From: Kordiimonas sp. SCSIO 12603
Lineage (GTDB): Bacteria; Pseudomonadota; Alphaproteobacteria; Sphingomonadales; Kordiimonadaceae
Assembly (NCBI RefSeq): GCF_024398035.1
Contig: NZ_CP073748.1
Span: 972,001-1,036,000 of the forward strand
Direction of reading: 5' to 3'
DNA length: 64,000 bases
In this document: in pieces, positions 40,282 through 49,003 of the stretch
How the letters are laid out: each line of letters opens with the position of its first letter
Numbering within the stretch: position 1 is the stretch's first letter
Made by a program: the position numbers and the translations under genes
The notes under the pieces: model-generated
What the model was told of the DNA's origin: nothing
The model's input: the letters and a program-made list of their open reading frames with translations, nothing else
The model's database searches: none

Positions 40282-41501
40282 GTAAGGCGTTCTTCAATAG
40301 GGATATAATCCACGTCATAACCAAAGTATCTTGGTGCAAAAACGGATAATCCCTCTGCGGTACGCCACAGAGGATCACATTTGAAGCCTAGTACGGTGAC
40401 AGCTTGGTCTTTCTTGAAATCAGGATTGTTGACGCCTTCTGCTGTTGCTTCATCCACTACGGTGATGAGGTCAGGGCAAGTGGCTATAACTTTACCGTTA
40501 AGCTGTGCAACAAGATGTTCGTTTTTATAGTCAAGAAGCATAGTCTGGCCGTTAAAAGTATCTGTGCCGGATAAGGTTAATGTGCCAACAAGGAAACCGT
40601 CTTTATCTTCCCAAGTGAAATCTTTTACATATCCACTGAATAATTTATATCCGCCGCCTGCAATGCGTGCTGCTTCAATAGGGTTTTGGCCTTTACTTTT
40701 TGCAGTGCGGGCTGCTTTGCCGATTGCTGTAGCTAGTGAAAAGCTTCCGGTTACGAGAGTGCCTTTTTCCTTTGCCTGCGCGCCCGTGATCGGGGCATCG
40801 GCAACGCCCACAAGCCTGCTGATAACAGATAGTGTGCGGAAAATGTCTTCTTCCCGAGATGGATCTTGCAGGCTTTGCAGAATGATTTCATCGCCAAACA
40901 TGGTAACGCCAGCGGCGGGGGTAAGAGGGTAACCAGCAACACGAACAGAGTGTTGGTTGATTTCAGGTGTAGCGCGGCCAACAGTATCAGCATCCAGCGC
41001 AGGCACACCAAGCCGTGCAGCAATGGATAGACCTTCTGCCATGCTGAGTGGCCCTATCTCACCGAGAATAACACCTGCGAAAGTTTGCCCTATATGTTGT
41101 TCGAGCAATCGAAAGGCATTTAGAACTGGCATTTCTATCTTGTTCGGGATGGTGTTCAGGCGAGTTTCCATTTCACCGCTGATCGGCGCAAGGCTTGCGA
41201 GCGCATAAGGGCAGGCAACGCGATCAGTATCCTTTAACGTATCCACGTCTATGCTTTTGAACTGTAAGCCACTGGCTAAATCAGCTGCAATAAGTTCCCG
41301 CGCTTCAGAGAGGCTACCTCCACCACCACAGCCAAGGTAGCTGCTGCCCACCAGCGCATCTTCAAGTATTTGTGGTGTTAAAGCTTTGCCACTATTTGGT
41401 GATGGATTTGCTGTGTTTGAAGAAAATGCAGATGTTGCGCTCAGGGGGAGTGCGCCTGTTGCAACAGCAAGTCCTTGAAGAAATTGACGGCGTGCCAGCA
41501 T
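40278..41501 (-). CDS. Tat-exported DUF917 protein
   Basis: 407 residues from ATG 41501, which has AAGGAG six bases upstream. The N-terminus LARRQFLQGLAVATGA is a twin-arginine signal. The body matches DUF917, with GCGGGGSLSEA, VILGEIGPLSMAEGLS, LGVPALDADTVGRATPE and CPDLITVVDEATAEGV. DUF917 proteins are usually cytoplasmic and sit beside hydantoinases; export by Tat is unusual and implies a folded or metal-containing protein. No hydantoinase gene is nearby. Function unknown. Confidence 0.8.
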   Translation of the reverse strand: MLARRQFLQGLAVATGALPLSATSAFSSNTANPSPNSGKALTPQILEDALVGSSYLGCGGGGSLSEARELIAADLASGLQFKSIDVDTLKDTDRVACPYALASLAPISGEMETRLNTIPNKIEMPVLNAFRLLEQHIGQTFAGVILGEIGPLSMAEGLSIAARLGVPALDADTVGRATPEINQHSVRVAGYPLTPAAGVTMFGDEIILQSLQDPSREEDIFRTLSVISRLVGVADAPITGAQAKEKGTLVTGSFSLATAIGKAARTAKSKGQNPIEAARIAGGGYKLFSGYVKDFTWEDKDGFLVGTLTLSGTDTFNGQTMLLDYKNEHLVAQLNGKVIATCPDLITVVDEATAEGVNNPDFKKDQAVTVLGFKCDPLWRTAEGLSVFAPRYFGYDVDYIPIEERLT

Positions 41502-41725
41502 GGGCTGCTCCTTTGGTTGATGCCCATGGGGAACGAGCATCATTACGGAAATAGAAAGCTCAGAACACTAGATATTAGTAACAATGAATAAGAAACTGAA
41601 CAAGGGTATTGGCAGAGGGCCTTCAGAGAATATTTCAAACGAAAGTGAACAAAATTACCCGAAGATGGATTTCCTCGAAGGGTAAGTGATCTAGTTCATA
41701 AAGAAAGTAGATCAGGGAGCATTTT

Positions 41726-42352
41726 ATGATCAAAGTTCACCATCTGAACAACAGCCGATCTCAGCGTATTTTATGGGCGCTTGAGGAGCTTGGGCTCGAA
41801 TATGAAATTATCCAATATCAGCGTGATGCGGAAACGCGTCTTGCGCCTGAAAGCTTAAGGGAAATCCATCCGTTGGGGAAATCCCCAGTGCTTGAAGATG
41901 GTGATGTGAAAATTGCCGAATCTGGCGCGATTATTGAGTATCTTATCCGCACATATGGCGGCGGTAAGTTTGCTCCTGCCGCAGATAGTGCAGCATACAA
42001 CAAATATGTGGAATGGATGCATTATGCAGAAGGTTCTGCCATGTTGCCGTTGTTATTAGGATTATACACGAGCTTACTTGGTGAAGCTGCGGCACCGCTT
42101 CAACCGCGTATCCAAAGCGAGTTTGCCAATCATTTTGGTTATATGGCGCAGTCGCTTGGTGAACAGCAGTATTTCATGGGTGATGAGCTTACGGGAGCAG
42201 ATTTTATGCTGAGTTTCCCGATGGAGGCTGCGAATTCAAAAGGCGCGTTAGGCTTTTTCCCTAACCTTGATGCCTATATGAAGCGGATTGAAGCGAGAGA
42301 GGCGTATAAGCGCGCTCTGGAGCGTGGCGGACCATATAAACTTGGTGCATAA
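41726..42352 (+). CDS. Glutathione S-transferase family protein
   Basis: 208 residues. A thioredoxin-like N-terminal domain (VHHLNNSRSQRILWALEELGLEYE, LGKSPVLEDGDVKIAESGAIIEYL) with the candidate catalytic serine in NNSRS, then an all-helical domain with GADFMLSF. It conjugates glutathione to electrophiles, or serves a related role. GGGAG precedes the ATG. A hairpin follows. Confidence 0.9.
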   Translation: MIKVHHLNNSRSQRILWALEELGLEYEIIQYQRDAETRLAPESLREIHPLGKSPVLEDGDVKIAESGAIIEYLIRTYGGGKFAPAADSAAYNKYVEWMHYAEGSAMLPLLLGLYTSLLGEAAAPLQPRIQSEFANHFGYMAQSLGEQQYFMGDELTGADFMLSFPMEAANSKGALGFFPNLDAYMKRIEAREAYKRALERGGPYKLGA

Positions 42353-42358
42353 ATGCGT

Positions 42359-42383
42359 ATGGCAGGCCTTGGCCTGCCATTTA
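42359..42383 (+). terminator. Hairpin between GST and the convergent secreted-protein gene
   Basis: ATGGCAGGCC and GGCCTGCCAT (42359-42380) form a near-perfect stem with a minimal loop, followed by TTAT. It is probably a weak terminator for both directions. Confidence 0.5.
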
Positions 42384-42398
42384 TGCTATAGGGATCTA

Positions 42399-43139
42399 TT
42401 ACTGAGGTGTGGTTAGGCGGTAAAACTCCAGCTTTTGAATACCGCTTTCCCTTAAGGGTACATGCTTTTTATAGTCAGGGTTTCGGCTTAACTGAGCAAA
42501 GGCATCAGGGGTATCCCATTCAACAAATGTTAGTTGCGCCGGGGCTTCGCCTTTTGTGTTGGCTTCATATTTTGGAGTTTGCATTTTATAGATAAAGCGC
42601 CCACCCGCTTCGTTTACCACCTGTTTGATTGCGTCCAGATAGCGGAAATAATCATTAGGGTGTTCAGGGTTTGTCCAGGCAACAACCAGCGTATAGCTTT
42701 TTTCCGGATCGAAGGTGATGTTTAGGTCTTGTTCAATGGTTGCGCTGTAGAATTTAATCTCTTTCCAAGCTTCTTTACGCAGCTTTACGATTTCTGGCCA
42801 CATTGCTTCGTTTGTTAACTTTCTCTCTGACGCTTGATCAGGATAGGAGAAAAACAAAGCCGCTGATGGGCTGTAATCACTTATAATTTTCTGTTCAACT
42901 TTCAGGCCTGCTTCTCTTTTCAGCCCATATTTTTCCGCCAGAGGAAAGGCCGCGGAATAATAAGCTTCACGAAGCATGTTTTTCGCTGGATTGGTTTCAG
43001 GAAGAACAACGGTAAGGTATTGTCCTTTTTCAAGATGAAGGGCCGGTGCTTTATTTCCAGCATAAACCGGGGAGCTGTTTTGGTGCCATATTCCTGCAAT
43101 CAGGAATATGGCGATTTGGGCTAACAAGAGGTTTTTCAT
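42399..43139 (-). CDS. Secreted protein with a dimeric alpha/beta-barrel-like C-terminus
   Basis: About 246 residues from ATG 43139 (GAGG nine bases upstream; ATG 43145 is the alternative). The signal peptide is MKNLLLAQIAIFLIAGIW to VYAG. The C-terminal 50 residues (LTFVEWDTPDAFAQLSRNPDYKKHVPLRESG) look like a DUF1330/EthD-type fold, which usually dimerises. An earlier copy of a similar strand-helix unit may lie at 35-110. It diverges from a LysR regulator across a palindrome, so it is a likely target. Function unknown. Confidence 0.6.
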   Translation of the reverse strand: MKNLLLAQIAIFLIAGIWHQNSSPVYAGNKAPALHLEKGQYLTVVLPETNPAKNMLREAYYSAAFPLAEKYGLKREAGLKVEQKIISDYSPSAALFFSYPDQASERKLTNEAMWPEIVKLRKEAWKEIKFYSATIEQDLNITFDPEKSYTLVVAWTNPEHPNDYFRYLDAIKQVVNEAGGRFIYKMQTPKYEANTKGEAPAQLTFVEWDTPDAFAQLSRNPDYKKHVPLRESGIQKLEFYRLTTPQ

Positions 43140-43232
43140 TTCCATAATCCTCGGCTGTCTTTGGAAGAAATTGTTTTGTGGCACCAAGGTAGGGAAATAA
43201 TTTGAAGATGTATGGATTTACTTTTGCTTTCT

Positions 43233-43252
43233 TTGGTGCAAAATTGCACCAA
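43233..43252. promoter_or_regulatory. Palindrome overlapping the LysR start codon
   Basis: TTGGTGCAA (43233-43241) and TTGCACCAA (43244-43252) are exact inverted arms with a 2-base centre; the last A is the first base of the regulator ATG. A further half-site, GCACCAA, lies at 43181-43187. The arrangement suits LysR autoregulation and control of the divergent secreted gene. Confidence 0.65.
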
Positions 43253-44133
43253 TGGAAAATTGGGATGATTATAGATTTATTCTGGCTTTAAGCCGATACG
43301 GAACTGTTCGGGGGGCAGCGCATCAGCTGCGGGTTACCCATTCTACGGTTTCAAGGCGGTTAGCGGTGATTAATGACCGGTACGGCGCTCCGGTTTTTGA
43401 GCGTATTGCTGGTGGCTATCGCCCTACTGAACTTGGGGACCAGTTACTCGCCGCCGCACGCAGAATGGAACAGATAAATTATGCGGCGAACCGTAAGCAG
43501 CGCGCACAAGGTGTTGGTGAAGCGGGGCCAATTACTATTTCTATTCCGGGCGTTATGGGGCAGTTTTTTCTGCTTGATGCACTGGATGAGTTTTCCAGAA
43601 TGTATCCCGAAATCGAGCTAACTATAAATAGCGGATATCACTTCGCTGATTTGGATAAATCTGAAGCTGATGTGGTGGTGCGGGCAACATCAAAACCACC
43701 GGAACACTTGGTGGGCCGAAAGTTATTCTCTTTTTATCTGAATTATTATTGCAGGGTCGATTATCTGGAAAAAACATCTGCTTCAGATGTGCGGTGGATT
43801 GTAAATTCGCGCGATCCTGCACCAGAAGAATGGATTGTGAAAACACCGTTTCCCGAAGCACCTATTGGTTGGCGGCTTGATGATTTTTTGTTGCGTCATC
43901 TGGCGGCACTTCAAGGGCGGGGAATATACCGGGGCACCTGTTATATGGCTGATCCAGACCCCAATTTGATGGCGCTCGAAGGAAGTGAACCCTTCCCGTG
44001 GCAGGATATATGGGTGTTAACGCATCCTGATTTGAAAAACACACCGCGGGTAAAACTTTTGATGCGTTTTATCTCGAAGGTGCTTACGGAAAAACAGGAT
44101 CTTCTACAAGGCAGGTATAAAGTGTCGCAGTGA
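43252..44133 (+). CDS. LysR-family transcriptional regulator
   Basis: 293 residues. The N-terminal winged helix (YRFILALSRYGTVRGAAHQLRVTHSTVSRRLAVINDRYGAPVFERIAGGYRPTELGDQLL) is followed by an inducer-binding domain starting ITISIPGVMGQFFL. The ATG has no ribosome-binding sequence, because the region is taken by a 20-base palindrome, so translation may be leaderless or very weak. It diverges from the secreted-protein gene, its likely target. Confidence 0.85.
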   Translation: MENWDDYRFILALSRYGTVRGAAHQLRVTHSTVSRRLAVINDRYGAPVFERIAGGYRPTELGDQLLAAARRMEQINYAANRKQRAQGVGEAGPITISIPGVMGQFFLLDALDEFSRMYPEIELTINSGYHFADLDKSEADVVVRATSKPPEHLVGRKLFSFYLNYYCRVDYLEKTSASDVRWIVNSRDPAPEEWIVKTPFPEAPIGWRLDDFLLRHLAALQGRGIYRGTCYMADPDPNLMALEGSEPFPWQDIWVLTHPDLKNTPRVKLLMRFISKVLTEKQDLLQGRYKVSQ

Positions 44134-44209
44134 CAAGCTGTCATCTCTGTTTTGTATCTAACACTTCATAAACTGTCTTTCACATTCATTAGCTGTGAGG
44201 GGCTGACTT

Positions 44210-44575
44210 ATGAATATTTATCTGGTGGCAGCAGCTGCTGCATCTTTCCTGACATTTGCAATCCACACATGGGTTGGTGGGCCAGTTATTGCCAAACCAC
44301 TTGTTGAAAGTGATATGCACCGGGTGCCCAAATATACCAATTATGCATGCTGGCATATTGTTACCATTATGCTTTTTGCGATGGGAGGCGCTTTTCTTTG
44401 GGCTGCTTATTTCTCAGATGCCATTGAGCTTGCCTGGTTTGCATTTTTGCTATCAAGTGCAACGCTTGTTTGGTTTGCAGTATTGATTTTATGGAAACGA
44501 TTAAGCTTGGTTGAATTCCCGCAGTGGGCGCTTTTTGTCACCATTGATATTTTGGCATTTATGGGGTTGGTATAG
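44210..44575 (+). CDS. Small membrane protein with about four helices
   Basis: 121 residues, nearly all hydrophobic: helices near 1-20, 46-68, 73-95 and 100-120, with a polar loop (AKPLVESDMHRVPKYTNYACWH) after the first. TGAGGGG precedes the ATG. It lies 76 bases after the LysR gene on the same strand and could be co-transcribed. I do not recognise the family. The stop codon lies within a TATAGCCCC/GGGGCTATA stem (44571-44595) shared with the convergent ribB end. Confidence 0.6.
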   Translation: MNIYLVAAAAASFLTFAIHTWVGGPVIAKPLVESDMHRVPKYTNYACWHIVTIMLFAMGGAFLWAAYFSDAIELAWFAFLLSSATLVWFAVLILWKRLSLVEFPQWALFVTIDILAFMGLV

Positions 44576-44603
44576 CCCCCACGGAAGGGGCTATAGAGCT
44601 TGT

Positions 44604-45269
44604 TTATGCCGCGGCGCTATTTTGCGCTTCAAGGTAACCAATCAAATCTTCGATAGTTACGACAGGCATATTGTGGGCTTTACCGTAAGCGCAGATTTGA
44701 GGCAGGCGTGCCATGGTTCCATCAGGCAAGGTAAGCTCGCAAAGTACGCCTGCGGGCTTGAAACCTGCCATTCGCACCAGCTCCACAGAGGCTTCAGTGT
44801 GGCCGTGGCGAGCCAGAACGCCGCCAGTGTGCGCTCTTAACGGGAATACATGGCCGGGGCGCGCAAGTTCGCTTGGTTTGCAGCCATCTTTGATGGCGGT
44901 TTTGATCGTGGTAACACGGTCAGTCGCCGAAACACCGGTGGTTACACCTTCTTTCGCTTCGATAGAAACCGTAAAGGCAGTACCCATACTGGATGAATTA
45001 TCTGTAACCATCTGCGGTAACTCTAGCTCCTGGAGTTTTTCATCAGGTAGTGTGAGGCATACAATGCCTGATCCTTCACGGATCAGAAGTGCCATTTGCT
45101 CTGGTGTAATGGTTTCAGCGGCGAAAATGAAATCACCTTCATTTTCCCGATTTTCATCATCCATAACTAAGATGCCGTGCCCTTCTTTAAGTGCAGCGAT
45201 AGCATTTTCAACACGCTCAACCGGTGTGCCGAACTCGCTTAGTTCAATTGTTTGATCAGTCTGATTCAC
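44604..45269 (-). CDS. ribB: 3,4-dihydroxy-2-butanone 4-phosphate synthase
   Basis: 221 residues, a RibB without a fused GTP cyclohydrolase II. The active-site motifs are [39 protein letters not shown] and GVLCEL. It converts ribulose 5-phosphate to the four-carbon precursor of the riboflavin xylene ring. Start is GTG 45267-45269 with GGAGA nearby. An FMN riboswitch lies about 125 bases upstream, so it is controlled by FMN level. Confidence 0.95.
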   Translation of the reverse strand: MNQTDQTIELSEFGTPVERVENAIAALKEGHGILVMDDENRENEGDFIFAAETITPEQMALLIREGSGIVCLTLPDEKLQELELPQMVTDNSSSMGTAFTVSIEAKEGVTTGVSATDRVTTIKTAIKDGCKPSELARPGHVFPLRAHTGGVLARHGHTEASVELVRMAGFKPAGVLCELTLPDGTMARLPQICAYGKAHNMPVVTIEDLIGYLEAQNSAAA

Positions 45270-45273
45270 TGTT

Positions 45274-45351
45274 TGTCTCCATAAATTTCAGACAGCAGGA
45301 ATCAGGGCGTAAATATAGGGAACAGACGCGCAAAACGGAGCACGCCCTATA
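45274..45351 (-). promoter_or_regulatory. Expression platform between FMN riboswitch and ribB
   Basis: In the RNA, TATAGGGCGT (45351-45342) can pair either with CCCTATA (45320-45314) or with ACGCCCT (45310-45304), but not both, because the GGG is shared. Nearer the start, TGTCT (45294-45290) can pair with AGACA (45278-45274), covering part of the ribosome site GGAGA (45280-45276). These alternatives suggest translational control; the pairing logic is inference. Confidence 0.5.
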
Positions 45352-45393
45352 GCAATAGACCACCCTTAAAAAGGTGTCATATGCTGCTTCCAC

Positions 45394-45526
45394 TCTACCA
45401 TCCGGACTATACCGTCGGCTCTGGCCTCTCACCAGATCTGCTGACCCCACCACAGGTGCGGTGGGCGCTCGCGGGCTTATCTAAAAAACAGACATACCGC
45501 CGGTCAGGAATTTCACCTTGCCCTGA
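45394..45526 (-). ncRNA. FMN riboswitch (RFN element)
   Basis: Read on the minus strand, the conserved RFN blocks are in order: CAGGGCAAGGTGAAATTCC, GACCGGCGGTAT, AGCCCGCGAGC, TGGTGGGGTCAGCAGATCTGG, TGAGAGGCCAGAGCCGACGG and TATAGTCCGGATGG. This matches the FMN aptamer across its length. It precedes ribB and should lower its expression when FMN is plentiful. Confidence 0.95.
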
Positions 45527-45596
45527 GTACAAGCTATGTATGCTCCAAAAAGGAACACACATTATTTAGAGCGAACCAACGTGTGTTTCAAGGAGA

Positions 45597-46292
45597 TTAA
45601 CTACTACAGCCGCCGCCACAACCGCTGCTGCATCCGCCACCATCACCGCCGCCATCTCCGGCACTGTCACCGCCTGAAGCACCAAAGATTGCCGCGCCAG
45701 AACCTGCACTTGTTCCTGCGGCGGCCGCGGCCATACACTGGATGTGACGAGCATTGAAAATCCGTTCATCAAATGCGGATTTATTAAGTGTGTAGGTAAA
45801 GCCATTTTTCACATTAAAGCGTGCATCAAGCGCAAAGAGGGGCGGCAACCTGTCTGGTTTTTTAGGATCTATATTCTGTTGGCGGCATGCATATTTCCAG
45901 GCACGCTTAAGGCTATCTTGCGCGGAGTTTTCGCTGTGCATTGCCTCGGAAGGAATATGATGAATAAAGCGGCCAAGCCCCTTTTTGCAGAAGCTTTCAT
46001 ATTCACGTGTTGAAAGAATAAACTCATGCCATGCGTCATCCACAATTTTTGACGGCATAGCGATACCTTTCTTTTTCTCAACCTTATGAATGATGAAGTA
46101 GTCTTTCAGGGCAGAGAAAACAGTGTTGATGTCACTATTGCTGAGTTCAGGATATTGTTCAGATAACTTCTTTTTTACATGTTCGGGGAACTGATAATCC
46201 GCAAGAAAGGTTGCGCGGCCTGATGCTTTTAAAAGCGCATAAACACCATAAATAAGGCCAATAACAATAATAGCTGCAAAAAATTCAATCAT
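45597..46292 (-). CDS. Membrane-anchored GRPD-like protein with Gly/Cys-rich tail
   Basis: 231 residues. One N-terminal membrane helix (3-22) is followed by a soluble helical domain. VDDAWHEFILSTREYESFCKKGLGRFIHHIP (about 84-113) recalls the glycine-rich-protein (GRPD, DUF1399-like) family with its W88-H89. The last 37 residues are Ala, then Gly/Asp, then clustered cysteines (GGGCSSGCGGGCSS). Similar Gly/Cys tails occur on uncharacterised bacterial membrane proteins. AGGGGG precedes the ATG. It follows rimO and a membrane protein on the same strand. Function unknown. Confidence 0.6.
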   Translation of the reverse strand: MIEFFAAIIVIGLIYGVYALLKASGRATFLADYQFPEHVKKKLSEQYPELSNSDINTVFSALKDYFIIHKVEKKKGIAMPSKIVDDAWHEFILSTREYESFCKKGLGRFIHHIPSEAMHSENSAQDSLKRAWKYACRQQNIDPKKPDRLPPLFALDARFNVKNGFTYTLNKSAFDERIFNARHIQCMAAAAAGTSAGSGAAIFGASGGDSAGDGGGDGGGCSSGCGGGCSS

Positions 46293-46348
46293 AAATCCCC
46301 CTGTATTGCTTTTTTAAATATCTGGGAGGTTGGGCAGGATAAATCAAG

Positions 46349-46933
46349 TTATGCAGCTGTGTCAGACGGTTTTAAATGGTCTTCAATCGCTCTTTCAAAG
46401 TCACGCGGGTTGTCGAGCACCATATGAATGGATTTTATAGGTAAATTCGAGTTTTCAATTAGATTAAGCGCGATATTGGGTTCGGCTAGAAAGACATTGA
46501 TAACATACTCTTTATCGCGTCTTAGTTCCTGACTGTCTTTTGGTTTGCTGATGTTGCGTATTGAGGAAAACGGTACAGTATGTTTGTTTGAAAAGCCCCA
46601 ACAGGTTTCGATAACGCCATTCCTGATATCTACTTTGACTGGGCTGTGTTTCCAGCTTTTTAAAATGCCGATAACATATATGAACCCAAGAAAACCAAGA
46701 ATAAAGGCAGGAAGGCTCCAGCTGGGTTTCAAGAAGATTAGCAGAACGTGAACCGCTACAATTTCCAATAAGGAGGCGAAAAGCATGGCCTTCATCAAAC
46801 CAACATCTTGGTTGTCATCATAATAGCTGAAATGGATATCAGATTTTATGGAGGCCTTTGGTTTTAACCAGAAAAATAACCCAAGAAGTAGGGTGCTTAT
46901 GGTTGGATGAAGTTTCGAAATTGTCTCGTACAT
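46349..46933 (-). CDS. Membrane protein with a PH-like C-terminal domain
   Basis: 194 residues from ATG 46933 (GAGG five bases upstream), not the GTG two codons earlier. Three hydrophobic stretches lie near 8-24, 48-66 and 74-92. The soluble C-terminal part (VKVDIRNGVIETCWGFSNKHTVPFSSIRNISKP) has the strand pattern of bacterial PH-like (YdbT/bPH) domains, but the match is loose. It lies 27 bases after rimO and may be co-transcribed. Function unknown. Confidence 0.55.
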   Translation of the reverse strand: MYETISKLHPTISTLLLGLFFWLKPKASIKSDIHFSYYDDNQDVGLMKAMLFASLLEIVAVHVLLIFLKPSWSLPAFILGFLGFIYVIGILKSWKHSPVKVDIRNGVIETCWGFSNKHTVPFSSIRNISKPKDSQELRRDKEYVINVFLAEPNIALNLIENSNLPIKSIHMVLDNPRDFERAIEDHLKPSDTAA

Positions 46934-46960
46934 AAGCACCTCTTATTGGATTAGGGATTG

Positions 46961-48349
46961 TTACCAATCCCAGTCATCATCATCGTCTTCATCTGTGTCC
47001 ACAACAACCACGCCGTATAGGTCATAGTCATTGCTTTCTGTGATATAGGCCATCACCATATCGCCGGGGGCATAGGCTGTTGCGCCTTCCAAATATACGC
47101 GGCCATCGATTTCCGGTGCATCAGCATATGTGCGGCCAATGGCACCTTCTTCTGTTATCTCGTCAATGATAACGGCCATTTCCATACCAATACGCTTCTT
47201 CAGCTTTTCGGCAGAGATTTCCTGCGATACCGTCATAAAACGTTCCCAGCGCTCTTGCTTTACGTCTTCTGGCACTTGGCCTTCAAGTTCGTTGGCTACA
47301 GCGCCATCAACAGCTTCATATTTAAAGCAGCCAACGCGGTCTAATTGTGCTTCTTGTAACCAGTCGAGAAGATACTGGAAATCTTCTTCAGTTTCGCCGG
47401 GGAAACCCACGATAAAGGTAGAACGAATTACAATTTCAGGGCAGATTTCACGCCATTTTTTTAAGCGCTCAAGCACTTTGGCATCGTTCGCTGGGCGCTT
47501 CATTGCCTTCAGTACCTTAGGGCTTGCATGCTGGAATGGGATATCCAGATACGGCAAGATTTTTCCTTCTGCCATCAGCGGGATGACGTTGTCTACATGC
47601 GGGTATGGGTAAACATAGTGCAGGCGTACCCAGACACCTAAATCACCAAGTGCCTCTGCAAGGTCTTGCATATGCGCGCGGATTTCGCGGTCTTTCCATT
47701 CTTCGGTGGCATGCTTGCGGTCGAGCCCGTAAGCAGATGTATCCTGGCTGATAATCAACAGTTCCTGGGTGCCTGCCTCTACAAGCTTTTCGGCTTCACG
47801 AAGTACAGCCCGGATCGGGCGGCTATCCAGATCACCGCGCAGGCTTGGAATGATGCAGAATTTGCAGCGGTGGTTACAGCCTTCTGAAATTTTCAGGTAG
47901 CTATAATGGCGCGGGGTTAACTTCAGGCCAGCCTCAGGCACAAGGTGTGTGAACGGATCGTGCGGTTGGGGTGCTGCCTTGTGAACCTCTGATACCACAT
48001 GCTCATATTGCTGAGGACCAGTGACTGCTAGAACACCGGGTACCACTTCGCGTACCGCGCCTTCATCCACGCCTAGGCAGCCGGTTACAATCACTTTACC
48101 GTTTTCGTTCATTGCTTCTTTGATAGCGTTAAAGCTTTCTTCCTTTGCGCTATCGATAAAGCCGCAGGTGTTTACGATAACAACGTCTGAACCCTCATAT
48201 TCAGGTGAGATTTCATAACCTTCGGAACGAAGCTGCGTGAGGATGCGTTCGCTATCCACCAGTGCTTTTGGGCATCCAAGGGAGATAACACCAACCTTGC
48301 TGGTTGCTGGTGCGGCTTTCGGCGATTGAACTGTATCAGTTTGTGTCAT
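46961..48349 (-). CDS. rimO: Ribosomal protein S12 methylthiotransferase RimO
   Basis: 462 residues. An UPF0004 domain with cysteines in [12 protein letters not shown] and NTCGF, a radical-SAM domain with CNHRCKFC, and a C-terminal TRAM domain. It adds a methylthio group to an aspartate of ribosomal protein S12 using two [4Fe-4S] clusters. The [13 protein letters not shown] opening separates RimO from MiaB and MtaB. The extreme C-terminus is an unusual acidic run ([12 protein letters not shown]). Confidence 0.95.
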   Translation of the reverse strand: MTQTDTVQSPKAAPATSKVGVISLGCPKALVDSERILTQLRSEGYEISPEYEGSDVVIVNTCGFIDSAKEESFNAIKEAMNENGKVIVTGCLGVDEGAVREVVPGVLAVTGPQQYEHVVSEVHKAAPQPHDPFTHLVPEAGLKLTPRHYSYLKISEGCNHRCKFCIIPSLRGDLDSRPIRAVLREAEKLVEAGTQELLIISQDTSAYGLDRKHATEEWKDREIRAHMQDLAEALGDLGVWVRLHYVYPYPHVDNVIPLMAEGKILPYLDIPFQHASPKVLKAMKRPANDAKVLERLKKWREICPEIVIRSTFIVGFPGETEEDFQYLLDWLQEAQLDRVGCFKYEAVDGAVANELEGQVPEDVKQERWERFMTVSQEISAEKLKKRIGMEMAVIIDEITEEGAIGRTYADAPEIDGRVYLEGATAYAPGDMVMAYITESNDYDLYGVVVVDTDEDDDDDWDW

Positions 48350-48463
48350 GTTATTTCTCTGTGCGGTACCCGTTGGTCGCTAAAGCAAACCATTACACCG
48401 CATCGATGTTTCAAATGTGTAGCCCACGCCTTATTTACAAGTACAAATAACGTGGGGGATTCT

Positions 48464-48934
48464 ATGTCGTATTTGAAACTGTTGGCCCTTTTGCCGTTCC
48501 TATATCTTTCATCAGCGATTAGTGCAACCGATGAATGCTCTAAAGACTGCCAATTATCAAAGATTCAGGCCTATTTTGCGCACCTTGATAAAGTGAGTAT
48601 GCAAGGTTCAACAGTGGCTGATATTGATGCGCTACTCGGTGATATGCATGAAGATGTAGAATATATTCATGCTGAATATGATGCGAATTTTGATAGGGCG
48701 ACTTGGCGCAAAGCATTTATTCGCAACCTTGAAGCAGGTGCATATCAGGACGGGCCTGAGAATATCACACAGATAATCCATACAATTCACGGCAACAGGT
48801 TTGTGGCAGTGGAATATCTTGGTGCTTACAAGGATGAGAACGGGAAAAATATTCTGACCGAACCAAGACTGGCAATGTTTGGGTTTAAAGACGGAAAAAT
48901 CATAAATATCACTGAATATTGGATTGCGAAATAA
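48464..48934 (+). CDS. Secreted NTF2/SnoaL-like protein
   Basis: 156 residues from ATG 48464, with GGGGGA just upstream; the longer frame from 48326 would overlap rimO and lacks a signal. The signal peptide runs to SAISA. The mature part is a cone-shaped alpha/beta (NTF2-like) fold: IQAYFAHLDKVSMQGS, MHEDVEYIHAEYDANFDRATWRKAF and a terminal DGKIINITEYW strand. Two cysteines (CSKDC) lie right after the signal. The family includes enzymes and binding proteins. Ligand unknown. Confidence 0.7.
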   Translation: MSYLKLLALLPFLYLSSAISATDECSKDCQLSKIQAYFAHLDKVSMQGSTVADIDALLGDMHEDVEYIHAEYDANFDRATWRKAFIRNLEAGAYQDGPENITQIIHTIHGNRFVAVEYLGAYKDENGKNILTEPRLAMFGFKDGKIINITEYWIAK

Positions 48935-49003
48935 CTGCCCTTGTAACGGCCTTTGCTGAACTTATGTTTAGATAATAACATATAAAAATACAGCGAGGAT
49001 ATT

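Noticed and set aside
41584-41685. 33-codon frame upstream of the GST gene
   Set aside because: No Shine-Dalgarno, no similarity, and length expected by chance.
44571-44595. Intrinsic terminator at the 9-bp stem between the membrane protein and ribB
   Set aside because: No T-run on either strand, and the stop codon lies within the stem.
44713-45255. 180-codon plus-strand frame opposite ribB
   Set aside because: Ser/Pro-rich antisense shadow of ribB; no start context or family resemblance.
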